A DNA stretch of 64,000 nucleotides from an uncultured SAR86 cluster bacterium. GTDB lineage: Bacteria; Pseudomonadota; Gammaproteobacteria; Magnimaribacterales; D2472. The notes beneath the pieces were generated by a model. That model was given only the letters and a program-made list of their open reading frames with translations. It was not told where the DNA came from and ran no database searches. Of the stretch, positions 46,305-54,625 are shown one piece after another (position 1 is the first letter of the stretch; each line of letters opens with the position of its first letter). The stretch spans positions 124,001 through 188,000 of the forward strand of contig CAJIYI010000002.1 in assembly GCA_905181595.1 (NCBI GenBank), read 5' to 3'. Position numbers and translations under genes: made by a program.

Positions 46305-47209
46305 ATGAAAAAAAATATTTTCTCATTTCAAAAATTACAGACTATTTAGACTTTTTAGAAAATATTAAAGGCCTCAGCGCTAATACAATTAAATCCTACC
46401 AGCGCGATCTCATAAAGTTTTCACACTTCTCTGAAGCAGCCAATGTAGATAACTTTGATATGTTTACTGAGGAAATTTGTTCAAGCTGGATCGCTGATCT
46501 CTTTCAGCAGAATGTTAGTGCTCGAAGTATTCAAAGGCATATTTCATCAGCAAAAGGTTTTTTTGAGTATGCGCAAAAAAATACTCTTATTAATGGGTCT
46601 CCGTTTGAACTCATAAACTCACCCAAGTCACCAAATTATCTGCCAAATGTATTGTCTCCAGAAGATGTCGAGCAGCTCTTAAATTTTAAACCAAAGAATA
46701 TTCAAGAGACTAGAGACATGGCGATTGTGGAGTTGATATATTCGAGCGGACTCAGGGTCTCGGAGGCTGTGAATGTAGATTTAAATGATTTTGAGGAATC
46801 AGGAAATTTCTTGCGAGTCCTGGGCAAGGGCGCAAAAACAAGATTGGTGCCTGTGGGCCGATTTGCACAATCAGCCATAGATAAATGGATTAAAGAGAGA
46901 AAGAAAATTTCTACTATTGATGGAGCATTATTTGTTAATCTAAGGGGTGGTCGGATTTCTACCAGGAGCATTCAAGAGAGAATTAAAACTCTTGCCTTAA
47001 TGCAGGGCCTGCCTCCAGTAAACCCTCACATGTTGAGGCATAGTTTTGCTACTCACCTATTGGAATCAAGTGGGGATTTAAGGAGTATCCAAGAGTTATT
47101 GGGACATAGCTCGCTTTCAACAACTCAAATCTATACCCGATTAGATTATCAGCATTTAATAAAAATTTATGAAAAATCACATCCGAGAGCAACTAAAACA
47201 AATGCCTAA
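46301..47209 (+). CDS. xerC: tyrosine recombinase XerC
   Basis: A site-specific recombinase that, with XerD, resolves chromosome dimers at dif. An N-terminal SAM-like DNA-binding domain (ISANTIKSYQRDL-like block, LSANTIKSYQRDLIKF) covers residues 15-100. The catalytic residues are visible: Arg in YSSGLRVSEAV, Lys in VLGKGAKTRLVP, His-x-x-Arg in HMLRHSFATHLL, His in LLGHSSLSTTQ and Tyr in IYTRLDYQ. The 302 aa length is normal. It lies in its usual place after DUF484. Confidence 0.95.
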   Translation: MNEKKYFLISKITDYLDFLENIKGLSANTIKSYQRDLIKFSHFSEAANVDNFDMFTEEICSSWIADLFQQNVSARSIQRHISSAKGFFEYAQKNTLINGSPFELINSPKSPNYLPNVLSPEDVEQLLNFKPKNIQETRDMAIVELIYSSGLRVSEAVNVDLNDFEESGNFLRVLGKGAKTRLVPVGRFAQSAIDKWIKERKKISTIDGALFVNLRGGRISTRSIQERIKTLALMQGLPPVNPHMLRHSFATHLLESSGDLRSIQELLGHSSLSTTQIYTRLDYQHLIKIYEKSHPRATKTNA

Positions 47210-47909
47210 AATAGAACTAATAACTTTTGATCTAGATGATACGTTCTGGGATATTAAGACCGTGATCATTGCTGCTGAAAAAAACTATAGGCAGTGGTTA
47301 GAATCAAAGGTTGGTCAGCCCATAAAATGGGGAACGTTTGAAGAGTTTATGCGCATCAGACAAACTCTTATTAAAGAGAACTCTGCTTTAGAATATGACC
47401 TTGGATTACTTAGAAAGGAAACAATTCGTCACCATCTAAATCCCCATATAACAAATCAAAATGAGTTAAATTTATTGGTTGATGAGGCATATGAATTTTT
47501 TTTAGGCGAGCGACATAAAGTAGTATTTTATGAGGAAGTGGTAGAGGTTTTAGAGGACTTATCATCTCAGTTCATGCTTGGGGTTCTTACTAACGGAAAT
47601 GCTGATGTGAATAAACTGGGTATTGGAAATCTATTTGATTTTTCGATTGCCTCTACTGATGTTATGAGCAATAAACCCGATCCAGCACATTTTATTAGGG
47701 CTAAAGAAATTTCAGGAATAGACTTTCAAAGCACTTTGCATATTGGTGACGATGCGGTTAATGATATTAAAGGAGCTAGAGACCTTGGAATAAATACTAT
47801 GTGGTTTAATTCCCAAAATTTACCATGGGACATAGATGATAATCCTCCTATAGAATTCAATCACTGGTCTGAATTTAAGAACTTGTTATCATTGCATCAT
47901 GGCCAATAA
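47202..47909 (+). CDS. HAD-superfamily hydrolase (YigB-like)
   Basis: A phosphatase-type HAD protein of 235 aa. TFDLDDTFWD is motif I with the nucleophile Asp, GVLTNGNAD motif II, the Lys is in SNKPDPAHFI, and LHIGDDAVNDIKGARD is motif IV. I chose ATG 47202 (MPKIELITFDLDD), which overlaps xerC by 8 bp; the upstream ATG at 47169 would overlap by 41. In E. coli the gene in this position, yigB, encodes an FMN phosphatase. Substrate here is unproven. Confidence 0.88.
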   Translation: MPKIELITFDLDDTFWDIKTVIIAAEKNYRQWLESKVGQPIKWGTFEEFMRIRQTLIKENSALEYDLGLLRKETIRHHLNPHITNQNELNLLVDEAYEFFLGERHKVVFYEEVVEVLEDLSSQFMLGVLTNGNADVNKLGIGNLFDFSIASTDVMSNKPDPAHFIRAKEISGIDFQSTLHIGDDAVNDIKGARDLGINTMWFNSQNLPWDIDDNPPIEFNHWSEFKNLLSLHHGQ

Positions 47910-48135
47910 AGATACTTTTGAAGCATTTATAAGCATAGTTCAAGACAAAATTATGGATTTTACTGACGGCTCCAGTAAACCCAATTTTGAAGTAGTTAAA
48001 GATGAGGTTAGGGAGAAGTTTGATGAATTAATTCGCTCTCAAGGATATGTTTCTAAAGAAGAGTTTGAAGCGCTCGAGGCTATAGCAAAGAGATTGGAGT
48101 CTAGGCTTGACGAGCTAGAAGCAAAAACTAAGTAA
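47899..48135 (+). CDS. ubiK: ubiquinone biosynthesis accessory factor UbiK
   Basis: A 78 aa BMFP-type protein (formerly YqiC). The N-terminal half is an amphipathic helix, and the C-terminal YVSKEEFEALEAIAKRLESR plus LDELEAKTK is the conserved coiled-coil end. UbiK binds UbiJ and supports the soluble Ubi complex at the membrane; UbiJ is coded at 31132. It overlaps the HAD gene by 11 bp, so it is likely the last gene of the lysA-xerC transcript. Confidence 0.92.
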   Translation: MANKDTFEAFISIVQDKIMDFTDGSSKPNFEVVKDEVREKFDELIRSQGYVSKEEFEALEAIAKRLESRLDELEAKTK

Positions 48136-48137
48136 AA

Positions 48138-48725
48138 TTATAGCTGAGATAAATAGTTATCTAGTCTCTCTGAATTCATCATGAATGCAGACTTCTTATC
48201 TGCTGCTGCCATTTTAATATCTTCTAAATTTACAGCTTCTCCAACCTGAATTACTCCGATCATTGCCATCATGACATGCGGGTCACACTGATAGACATAA
48301 ACTCCCTCGGTGTCTAAAACTACGCTTATGTCTTGACTAAGCTTGCCTGCCCAATCAGCTCCGCCTGAAGGTATCATGCCATCCATTGAAACTGAGTTAT
48401 GAGCTGCATCAGTGGCTTTGAAATGAATTGTATCTCCGAGAGACACCTTCAAAACTGCTGGCTCAAATATCATTTGCCCACCTTCACCAGAGTTAAGCAT
48501 TTTAACAATGTGTTCTGAGCCCTCTGATAGCTGAACTTTTACAATAGGGGCTGAATTAGCTGCACTTGAAACTGCAGCACTAGAAGCGGCCCCACATGAT
48601 TGGCCTTCTAAGCAGACACTGACAGAGTTATTAAGCCTAGAGCCCAGAAGTTCATCATATTTTTTTCCATTAAAAAATAATACTAATGCTAGAGTAACAA
48701 CAAATAATGGTGTGATTTTTTTCAT
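48138..48725 (-). CDS. pseudoazurin-like cupredoxin with N-terminal anchor
   Basis: A type 1 copper protein of 195 aa. Residues 1-20 are a signal or membrane anchor, 40-60 a Ala/Ser linker with two cysteines (CLEGQSCGAASS), and 75-160 the cupredoxin fold. The copper ligands fit the pseudoazurin pattern: His in DAAHNSVSM, Cys in VYQCDPH, His two residues on, and Met in HVMMAMIGV. It would carry electrons in the periplasm. It is downstream of dsbA and cytochrome c4 on the same strand, so it may shuttle electrons with c4. A C-terminal tail of 30 residues has no match I know. Confidence 0.82.
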   Translation of the reverse strand: MKKITPLFVVTLALVLFFNGKKYDELLGSRLNNSVSVCLEGQSCGAASSAAVSSAANSAPIVKVQLSEGSEHIVKMLNSGEGGQMIFEPAVLKVSLGDTIHFKATDAAHNSVSMDGMIPSGGADWAGKLSQDISVVLDTEGVYVYQCDPHVMMAMIGVIQVGEAVNLEDIKMAAADKKSAFMMNSERLDNYLSQL

Positions 48726-48739
48726 ATTTAATAGTCTGT

Positions 48740-49357
48740 TTAAGAGACTGGTTTTTGTAATTCAATTACATGGTCTACTACTTCAAGCATTTCTGAGTGA
48801 GAGCGTTTAGCTTCTACTTTATATTGACCATCAACAAATACCATCGGAACAGCTTGCACTTTTAATTGTCTAGTCATTTCCATTGCTCTTTTAAGTTTTT
48901 GTTTTACAGAAAACGAGTTCATCTGCTTTTTAATCTCAGCTCTATCAAAATCAAATGTTTCAAGGAGCTGTAAAATCGATTCTTCGCTTGAGAGATAATT
49001 TGATTCTTTGTGAATGGATGTAAATACTGCCGCATGGCCTTTGTCTCCAATTCCAAGAGCTTCAATGGTATAAAATAATTTTGCATGCAACTGATGAGCT
49101 GGACCCCATGTTACTGGCATCTTTGTCAGCTTTACGCTGCTATCTTGTTTTTTTGACCAATTAGAGATAACCGGTTCAAGGTTATAGCAATGACCACATC
49201 CATACCAAAAAATTTCAAGTACTTCGACAACACCATCTTGCTTAACTGGCAGGGGCCTTGAAATGGTTCCATAATCTTTTCCAAGTCTAAATTCTGCATT
49301 CGCCTCGAGGGTAGAAAATAATAAGATAAAAGTTAAAAAGAATTTGTAGTTTTTCAT
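48740..49357 (-). CDS. dsbA: thiol:disulfide interchange protein DsbA
   Basis: A periplasmic oxidant of protein thiols. A signal peptide of about 21 residues is followed by FWYGCGHCYNLEP with the CGHC active site (CPHC in E. coli DsbA) and the cis-Pro loop QAVPMVF near residue 165. The 205 aa length is normal. It overlaps the cytochrome c4 gene by 4 bp. DsbB, its reoxidant, is coded at 53956. Confidence 0.93.
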   Translation of the reverse strand: MKNYKFFLTFILLFSTLEANAEFRLGKDYGTISRPLPVKQDGVVEVLEIFWYGCGHCYNLEPVISNWSKKQDSSVKLTKMPVTWGPAHQLHAKLFYTIEALGIGDKGHAAVFTSIHKESNYLSSEESILQLLETFDFDRAEIKKQMNSFSVKQKLKRAMEMTRQLKVQAVPMVFVDGQYKVEAKRSHSEMLEVVDHVIELQKPVS

Positions 49358-50007
49358 TTTTGATAAAGTCCGTGCATGTAGTTAGCCAAAGCTTCTATGT
49401 CTTTGTCTTTTAAGTTTTGAGATGCTGATTGCATCACCAGTGAGTAGTCTCCCGCATCTCTTTCAAGACTGCGATAAGCTTTTAAAGTTGAAATTAGATA
49501 AGCCTTTTGCTGACCTGAGACTCTAGGAAACCCAGCTTGAGCATTACCAGCGCCATTAATAGAATGACATGCTGTACAAGAAGGAATGCCTCGCTTTAAG
49601 TCACCAGCCATGTACAAGCTCTTTCCAAGAGCTAAAAGCTCCTCATCATCTTGTGCCTGGCCTACTGCCAAAGGCTGGGAGCTATAAAATGCTGCTATGT
49701 CTAAAAGCTCGCCATCTGAAAGATTTTTAAGATAAGGAATCACGGACATCATTAAGACGTTTTCACGCTCCCCTTGTTGAAAATATTTGAGTTGCTCAGC
49801 AATGTAACGCTGATTTTGTCCTGCTAGGTTTGGCCAATCAGAAGCGATGCTTTTGCCTTGAGCACCATGACAAGCTGCACATTGAGCCACTAGAGCTGAT
49901 CCAGCTTTTGCATCCCCAACATCAAGCAAATCAGGTATCTCAATTTCAGACGCAAGACTGCCAAAGGACATAAAAGTCAGGACAATCATTAAATAAGTTT
50001 TCAACAT
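49354..50007 (-). CDS. dihaem cytochrome c4
   Basis: A periplasmic electron carrier of 217 aa after a signal peptide (about 19 residues). Two haem c motifs are visible, CAACHGAQG (near residue 41) and CTACHSING (near residue 140), with candidate axial Met residues in ENVLMMSVIP and YSLVMQSASQ. The two halves are similar, as expected for c4. It would pass electrons to the terminal oxidase whose assembly genes lie at 59.6-64 kb. The order c4-dsbA next to engB and polA is conserved in pseudomonads. Confidence 0.93.
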   Translation of the reverse strand: MLKTYLMIVLTFMSFGSLASEIEIPDLLDVGDAKAGSALVAQCAACHGAQGKSIASDWPNLAGQNQRYIAEQLKYFQQGERENVLMMSVIPYLKNLSDGELLDIAAFYSSQPLAVGQAQDDEELLALGKSLYMAGDLKRGIPSCTACHSINGAGNAQAGFPRVSGQQKAYLISTLKAYRSLERDAGDYSLVMQSASQNLKDKDIEALANYMHGLYQK

Positions 50008-50072
50008 ATATTGTGCGTTATGGTAATAGAAAGCATATTATATGTCCTGCGTGGCTTGAGATAAATGATCTA

Positions 50073-50657
50073 ATGAAAAATCCTTTCAAAAATACCGCTT
50101 TTTTATTTGGCATAACAAAGTACCAAAAGCTCCCAGAAGACACTGGAACAGAGATTTTATTGTCTGGTCGCTCAAATGCAGGTAAATCTAGCGCATTAAA
50201 TGCTCTTACCAAAAATAAAAAATTAGCACGAATTAGTAAAACCCCTGGGCGAACAACTGAAATTAATTTTTTTGAAGTAGAGGAAGGTTTTAAGTTTTTA
50301 GATCTGCCAGGATATGGATTTGCAAAATCTGGTCATTCTAGACGCAAGGATTGGGGGCCATTGTTAGGTGAGTATTTTGAAAAAAGACAATCTTTAAAAG
50401 CAGTGGTTGTATTTATGGATATTCGCCATCCACTTAAACCCATAGATCTTGAAATGATTGAGCTATGCGAAAACTTTGATGTTCCTTTTATTCCAGTCCT
50501 CACAAAATCTGACAAGGTATCAAATAATGTATGCGCGAGCACTCAACAGAAGGTTTTAAAAGAAACTAATGCTCCTCATGTAATAGCAATCTCAGCCCTG
50601 AAGGGAACTAATTGTGAAAAACTAGGAAAAATTTTGCTAAAGTATGTCGATGGTTAA
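50073..50657 (+). CDS. engB: ribosome biogenesis GTP-binding protein EngB/YihA
   Basis: An essential GTPase in 50S assembly. I chose ATG 50073 (MKNPFKNTAFLFGITKYQ), which aligns with the family N-terminus; an in-frame start at 50013 adds 20 residues with no family resemblance. LSGRSNAGKSSALNAL is G1, KTPGRTTEINFF G2, DLPGYGFAK G3, LTKSDKVS G4 and ISALKGTN G5. Length 194 aa is normal. It diverges from cytochrome c4, with a 65-bp gap that must hold both promoters. Confidence 0.94.
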   Translation: MKNPFKNTAFLFGITKYQKLPEDTGTEILLSGRSNAGKSSALNALTKNKKLARISKTPGRTTEINFFEVEEGFKFLDLPGYGFAKSGHSRRKDWGPLLGEYFEKRQSLKAVVVFMDIRHPLKPIDLEMIELCENFDVPFIPVLTKSDKVSNNVCASTQQKVLKETNAPHVIAISALKGTNCEKLGKILLKYVDG

Positions 50658-51219
50658 ATTATCTTTTCAAGATCAATCCTGTGACCTAACCCTTGAGGAA
50701 GGGCTGGAAGAGTATCGTGCCTACCTTCAAGCCAACGGCAAAAAACAGTTAATCGATAAACCTAATTCAACAATTATTAGGGATCATGATGCAACTCACG
50801 TTATTTTTGGACTTGATACCTCTATTGAACAAGAGTCTTTGTTAGATTCATGGGTTTTGCGAGGCTGCCATTGGAAATTTAAAGAATTATTTGCATATTC
50901 AAAATTACCTGAGCTAAAAGAGTTAAATAAACATTTAAAAAAAGAGTTGGGTTACCTCAAGCTGTTGCTTGTCGTCTTTAAACTAATCCCTATCAAGCAG
51001 AAGATAGGACGTCGAACAAAGGCAATGAATAAAAAATGGCCTTTTAAATCTCCAGACTCTTTAATGACTCAAAGAGTGTGTGATTTAAGAAAAGAATATG
51101 GCATCAAGATTCTTGAGCCGGAAGAAAGAGTTATTGCAAGATCCATTAATTTGGGCAGGAACAATTTCTTCCTAGTGAGCTTCATTCCAATTGGCCCCTT
51201 GGTTTGCATCAACAATTAA
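50644..51219 (+). CDS. Coq4-like ubiquinone biosynthesis protein (tentative)
   Basis: A 191 aa protein with a clear HDxxH-x11-E motif: His48, Asp49, His52 and Glu64 in the segment RDHDATHVIFGLDTS-IEQE. That is the metal-ligand signature of COQ4, which acts in oxidative decarboxylation at C1 of the ubiquinone ring in eukaryotes. The rest is helical and charged, consistent with a Coq4-type fold (WVLRGCHWKFKELFAYSKLP; KKELGYLKLLLVVFKLIP). No cytoplasmic enzyme motif of another family is seen. It overlaps engB by 14 bp. The 3' end overlaps the true polA end by 48 bp, so its last 15-20 codons may be altered by a sequencing error. Function inferred. Confidence 0.55.
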   Translation: MSMVKLSFQDQSCDLTLEEGLEEYRAYLQANGKKQLIDKPNSTIIRDHDATHVIFGLDTSIEQESLLDSWVLRGCHWKFKELFAYSKLPELKELNKHLKKELGYLKLLLVVFKLIPIKQKIGRRTKAMNKKWPFKSPDSLMTQRVCDLRKEYGIKILEPEERVIARSINLGRNNFFLVSFIPIGPLVCINN

Positions 51220-53872
51220 AGGAATATCCAATTTAACTGCACTTTCCATCAGGCTAATTACATTGAGTTAGGGCTTCTTCTGCAAAATCTTTTTTGACCT
51301 CAAAAATAAGCTCATCATGAACCTGCATAATCATTTTAATATTTGGATTGTCCTCTCCAATCCATTCATCAACATCAATCATGGCTTTCTTAATAATGTC
51401 TGCAGCAGAGCCTTGCAAGGGAGCATTAATTGCAGCTCTTTCAGCTGCCTGTCGTCTTAACCCATTAGATGCGTTAATTTCAGTTACATGAAGTTTCCTG
51501 CCTAAAATAGTCTCTACATACAGGTTTTTCTTTGCTAGCTCCTTAGTAGAATCCATGTATTCCCTGACGCCAGTGTATCTCTCAAAATAAGTATCAAGAT
51601 AAGCCTGAGCTTCATGGCGAGGAATGCCTAGCTGCCTGGTTAATCCAAAAGCTGACATGCCATAAATTAAGCCAAAGTTAATTGCCTTGGCGCTTCTTCG
51701 ATGATCGGTGGTTACCTCTTCTAAAGGCACATCAAAGATTTCAGAGGCAGTAGCAGAATGCACATCAATATTATTATTGAAGGCATGGGTAAGGTTTTTA
51801 TCTCCAGATAAATGCGCCATGATTCTTAATTCAATCTGTGAGTAGTCAGCTGAGATTAAAACATTCCCTTTTTCAGCCACAAAGGCTTCACGTATTTTTC
51901 TGCCTTCGGCTGTTTTGATGGGTATATTTTGTAAATTAGGCTCCGTTGAAGATAGCCTGCCAGTTGAAGTGACAGCTTGTTGGTATGAAGTATGAATTCT
52001 TTTGGTATCAGGATGTTGAATATTTACTAGGCTGTCAGTATATGTAGATTTTAGTTTTGCTAGTCCTCTGTACTGAATAATAACCTTTGGTAGCTCATAC
52101 TCTTCGGCCAAACGCTGCAAGGTATCTTCGTTTGTAGAAGGTTGGCCCTTTGGGGTTTTCTTTAATACTGGTAATTCTAATTTGTTGTATAAGATCTCTA
52201 CCAATTGCTTTGGCGAATCCATATTAAATTCTTCGCCTGCCATCTTAAATGCTGTTTTAGATAGTTTATCAATTTTTAGACCAAGCTCTTTTGAATACTC
52301 TGCTAGCATATTTGTATTGATCTTCGCCCCATTAGTCTCAACTCTCAGCAAAGATTTAAGCATGGGATATTCAAGCGTTTTAAGCAGATTAATTAGTTTA
52401 GGCTCTTTTTGCAGCTTCTTGTCCAAGAGATTAAATAGTCTAAAAGTAATGTCGGCATCTTCTGCGGCATAAAAAGTCGCAGCAGGTATCTCTACTTGAG
52501 CAAAGTTAATTTGCTTGGATGCAGAACCAGCAACTTCCTCATATTTCATTGGTTGATATTGCAAATAATGCACAGCCATCCTATCTAAGCCATGCCTTGT
52601 ACCAGTGCTGTTTAAGACATATGACATCAACATAGTATCGCCAAGAAATTCAGTAACTTTAATGCCATGTCTATTAAGAATCGGTAAATCAAATTTAAGA
52701 TTTTGGCCCACCAGCTTTGTTTGGTTATTGGAGATTGCCTCCCCTAAAGTTTTAACTATGGTGTTTAATGAAAGCTGTTCAGGCATGCCATCGTAGGAGT
52801 GTTGAATAGGAATGTAACAGCCCTCTCCCTCTTCACAAGACAGAGATATGCCAAGAAGGTCTGCCGTCATCGTATCTAAAGACGATGTCTCTGTGTCAAT
52901 GGCAAAGGCTGAGCATTTATTCAATTTCTCTGCCCAAGTTTTTAAAGCCTTATCAGATAAAACTGTTTCATATTCTTTTGAGGGCACTGATGCTATTGGC
53001 TCATCCGTGGACCGACCATCCGAAGATTTAATCCAATTCTTAAACTCAAGAGATGCAAAAAGCTTATTGAGCTCTTCCTGGTTTTCAGTGGCTGCTAGCA
53101 ATTCGTCTAGAGAAACAGATAAATCTACGTCTTTTTTAAGCGTTACAAGCTCAACATTTCTATCTAGATCTTGAATAGAATCTCTTAAATTTTGACCAAC
53201 AACACCAGGAAAATTTTCTGCATTTTGAGTAATCCCTTCTAGGTCTTTAAACTCATTTAGCCATTTAACTGCAGTTTTGGGGCCAACCTTAGGAACCCCC
53301 GGAATATTGTCTGAAGTGTCACCAACAAGGGCCAGGTAATCTATTATTTGATCTGGGTGAACCCCAAACTTTTCTTGCACGCCGGCTACGTCATAGACCT
53401 TGTTGTTCATGGTGTTTACCATTTTGACCAATGGATCTTCAACAAGCTGCATTAAATCTTTGTCCAGTGAAGAAATAATCATAGGAATTCCTCTTTGAGC
53501 TCCCATCACTGCCAAGGTTGCAATAACGTCATCAGCTTCAACGTCTGGAATTTCAACAACAGGCATCCCCATAGCATTGCAAATAGATTTTAATGGCGCT
53601 AATTGCTCTCGGAGCTCTGGCGGCATTGGAGGTCTGTTTGCTTTGTAATCTTTATAAATAGAATGTCTAAAGTTTTTTCCCTTAGCATCAAAAATTGCTA
53701 AGTAATGAGAGTTAGGATTTTCATTCCTGAGATTGCGGAGCATATTAGTCACGCCCTTCACAGCTCCTGTTGGCAATCCAGTCGAAGTTGTTAAAGGCGG
53801 CATTGCATGAAATGCTCTGTATAAATAAGAAGAGCCATCGATTAGAAAAATTTTTTTATTAGGATTTGTCAT
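51172..53872 (-). CDS. polA: DNA polymerase I, with one frameshift near the C-terminus
   Basis: The repair and Okazaki-fragment polymerase. Residues 1-290 are the 5' nuclease (FLIDGSSYLYRAFHA, DVEADDVIATLA, GDTSDNIPGVPKVGPKTA). Residues 310-500 are the 3'-5' exonuclease with intact acidic residues (AFAIDTETSSLD, KFDLPIL, AAEDADITFRL). The rest is the polymerase (SADYSQIELRIMAHLSG, RRSAKAINFGLIYG, MQVHDELIFEV). The frame stops early at 51254. One extra base near 51262-51265 explains this: the corrected frame reads VISLMESAVKLDIPL and ends NWNEAH at 51172, the normal PolA C-terminus, giving 899 aa. Confidence 0.93.
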
Positions 53873-53955
53873 GAAAATTTATTATGTCATTTGGTTTTTA
53901 TATAAGCCATGGATAATATAAGATCATCTTACTTTTAGTTTTTTAGAATAAAGTT

Positions 53956-54456
53956 ATGGGTATCGTAAAAAAAATATTTTTCTTGCCATCGGCAGTCAAT
54001 CTATTGGTTGGGCTTGGTTTGGTAATTGGGGCCTATCTGTTTCAACTCATAGGATATTACGATCCCTGTCCGCTTTGCATTCTTCAGCGCTGGGCATTTG
54101 GTTTTATTGCAGTGTGTGGGCTGGTTCTATTGATTCCCAATCTTTATCCTTTAATTAATAAGATTATTTTGTTTATCGCTTCTTTACTCTCCTTAGGTGG
54201 AGGAATGATAGCTGGAAGACAGATCTATTTGCAGCATCTGCCAGCTGATCAAATACCTACATGTGCTCCTCCCATGGATTTTTTAATGGACACCCTCCCA
54301 TTTATGGAGTTAATACAAACCATTCTTTTGGGAGACGGCAATTGCGCTGAATATCAATGGAGATTTATTTTTAATTTTGCTGAATGGGCTTTATTATTTT
54401 TTGTAATGCTTTTTGTTTATAACCTATACTTCATATTTACAGGGTTTAAACGATAA
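53956..54456 (+). CDS. dsbB: disulfide bond formation protein DsbB
   Basis: An inner-membrane protein of 166 aa with four hydrophobic segments that reoxidises DsbA using quinone. The first Cys pair is in DPCPLCILQRW (CxxC) and the second pair in TCAPPMD and GNCAEYQW. It is close to polA, and dsbA is 4.6 kb away on the other strand. Confidence 0.93.
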   Translation: MGIVKKIFFLPSAVNLLVGLGLVIGAYLFQLIGYYDPCPLCILQRWAFGFIAVCGLVLLIPNLYPLINKIILFIASLLSLGGGMIAGRQIYLQHLPADQIPTCAPPMDFLMDTLPFMELIQTILLGDGNCAEYQWRFIFNFAEWALLFFVMLFVYNLYFIFTGFKR

Positions 54457-54458
54457 AT

Positions 54459-54473
54459 TGTAGCTAAGCTACA
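54459..54473 (+). terminator. weak hairpin after dsbB
   Basis: TGTAGC-TAA-GCTACA, a perfect 6-bp stem with a 3-nt loop, begins 2 bp after the dsbB stop. There is no T-run, so it may slow or stop polymerase only weakly, or may protect the mRNA 3' end. Confidence 0.3.
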
Positions 54474-54520
54474 CCTTAAATATCTAAAATAATCTATTGC
54501 AATAGGATTTCCTTACTTCA

Positions 54521-54549
54521 TTGACAATCTAGATCAAATAAATTCAAAT
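54521..54549 (+). promoter_or_regulatory. pckA promoter candidate with internal inverted repeat
   Basis: A perfect TTGACA -35 box (54521-54526) and a TCAAAT-type -10 (54544-54549) are 17 bp apart. Between them is the 8-bp palindrome ATCTAGAT, framed by TTGA and TCAA. The ATG of pckA is 76 bp downstream of the -10. The rest of this 169-bp gap shows no gene. Confidence 0.42.
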
Positions 54550-54625
54550 CCACTACACAAATTATGTATGGTTTTGCTTGCCTTCGGAATGTAAAATAAA
54601 CTAATACGAGAGATAAGATAAATAT

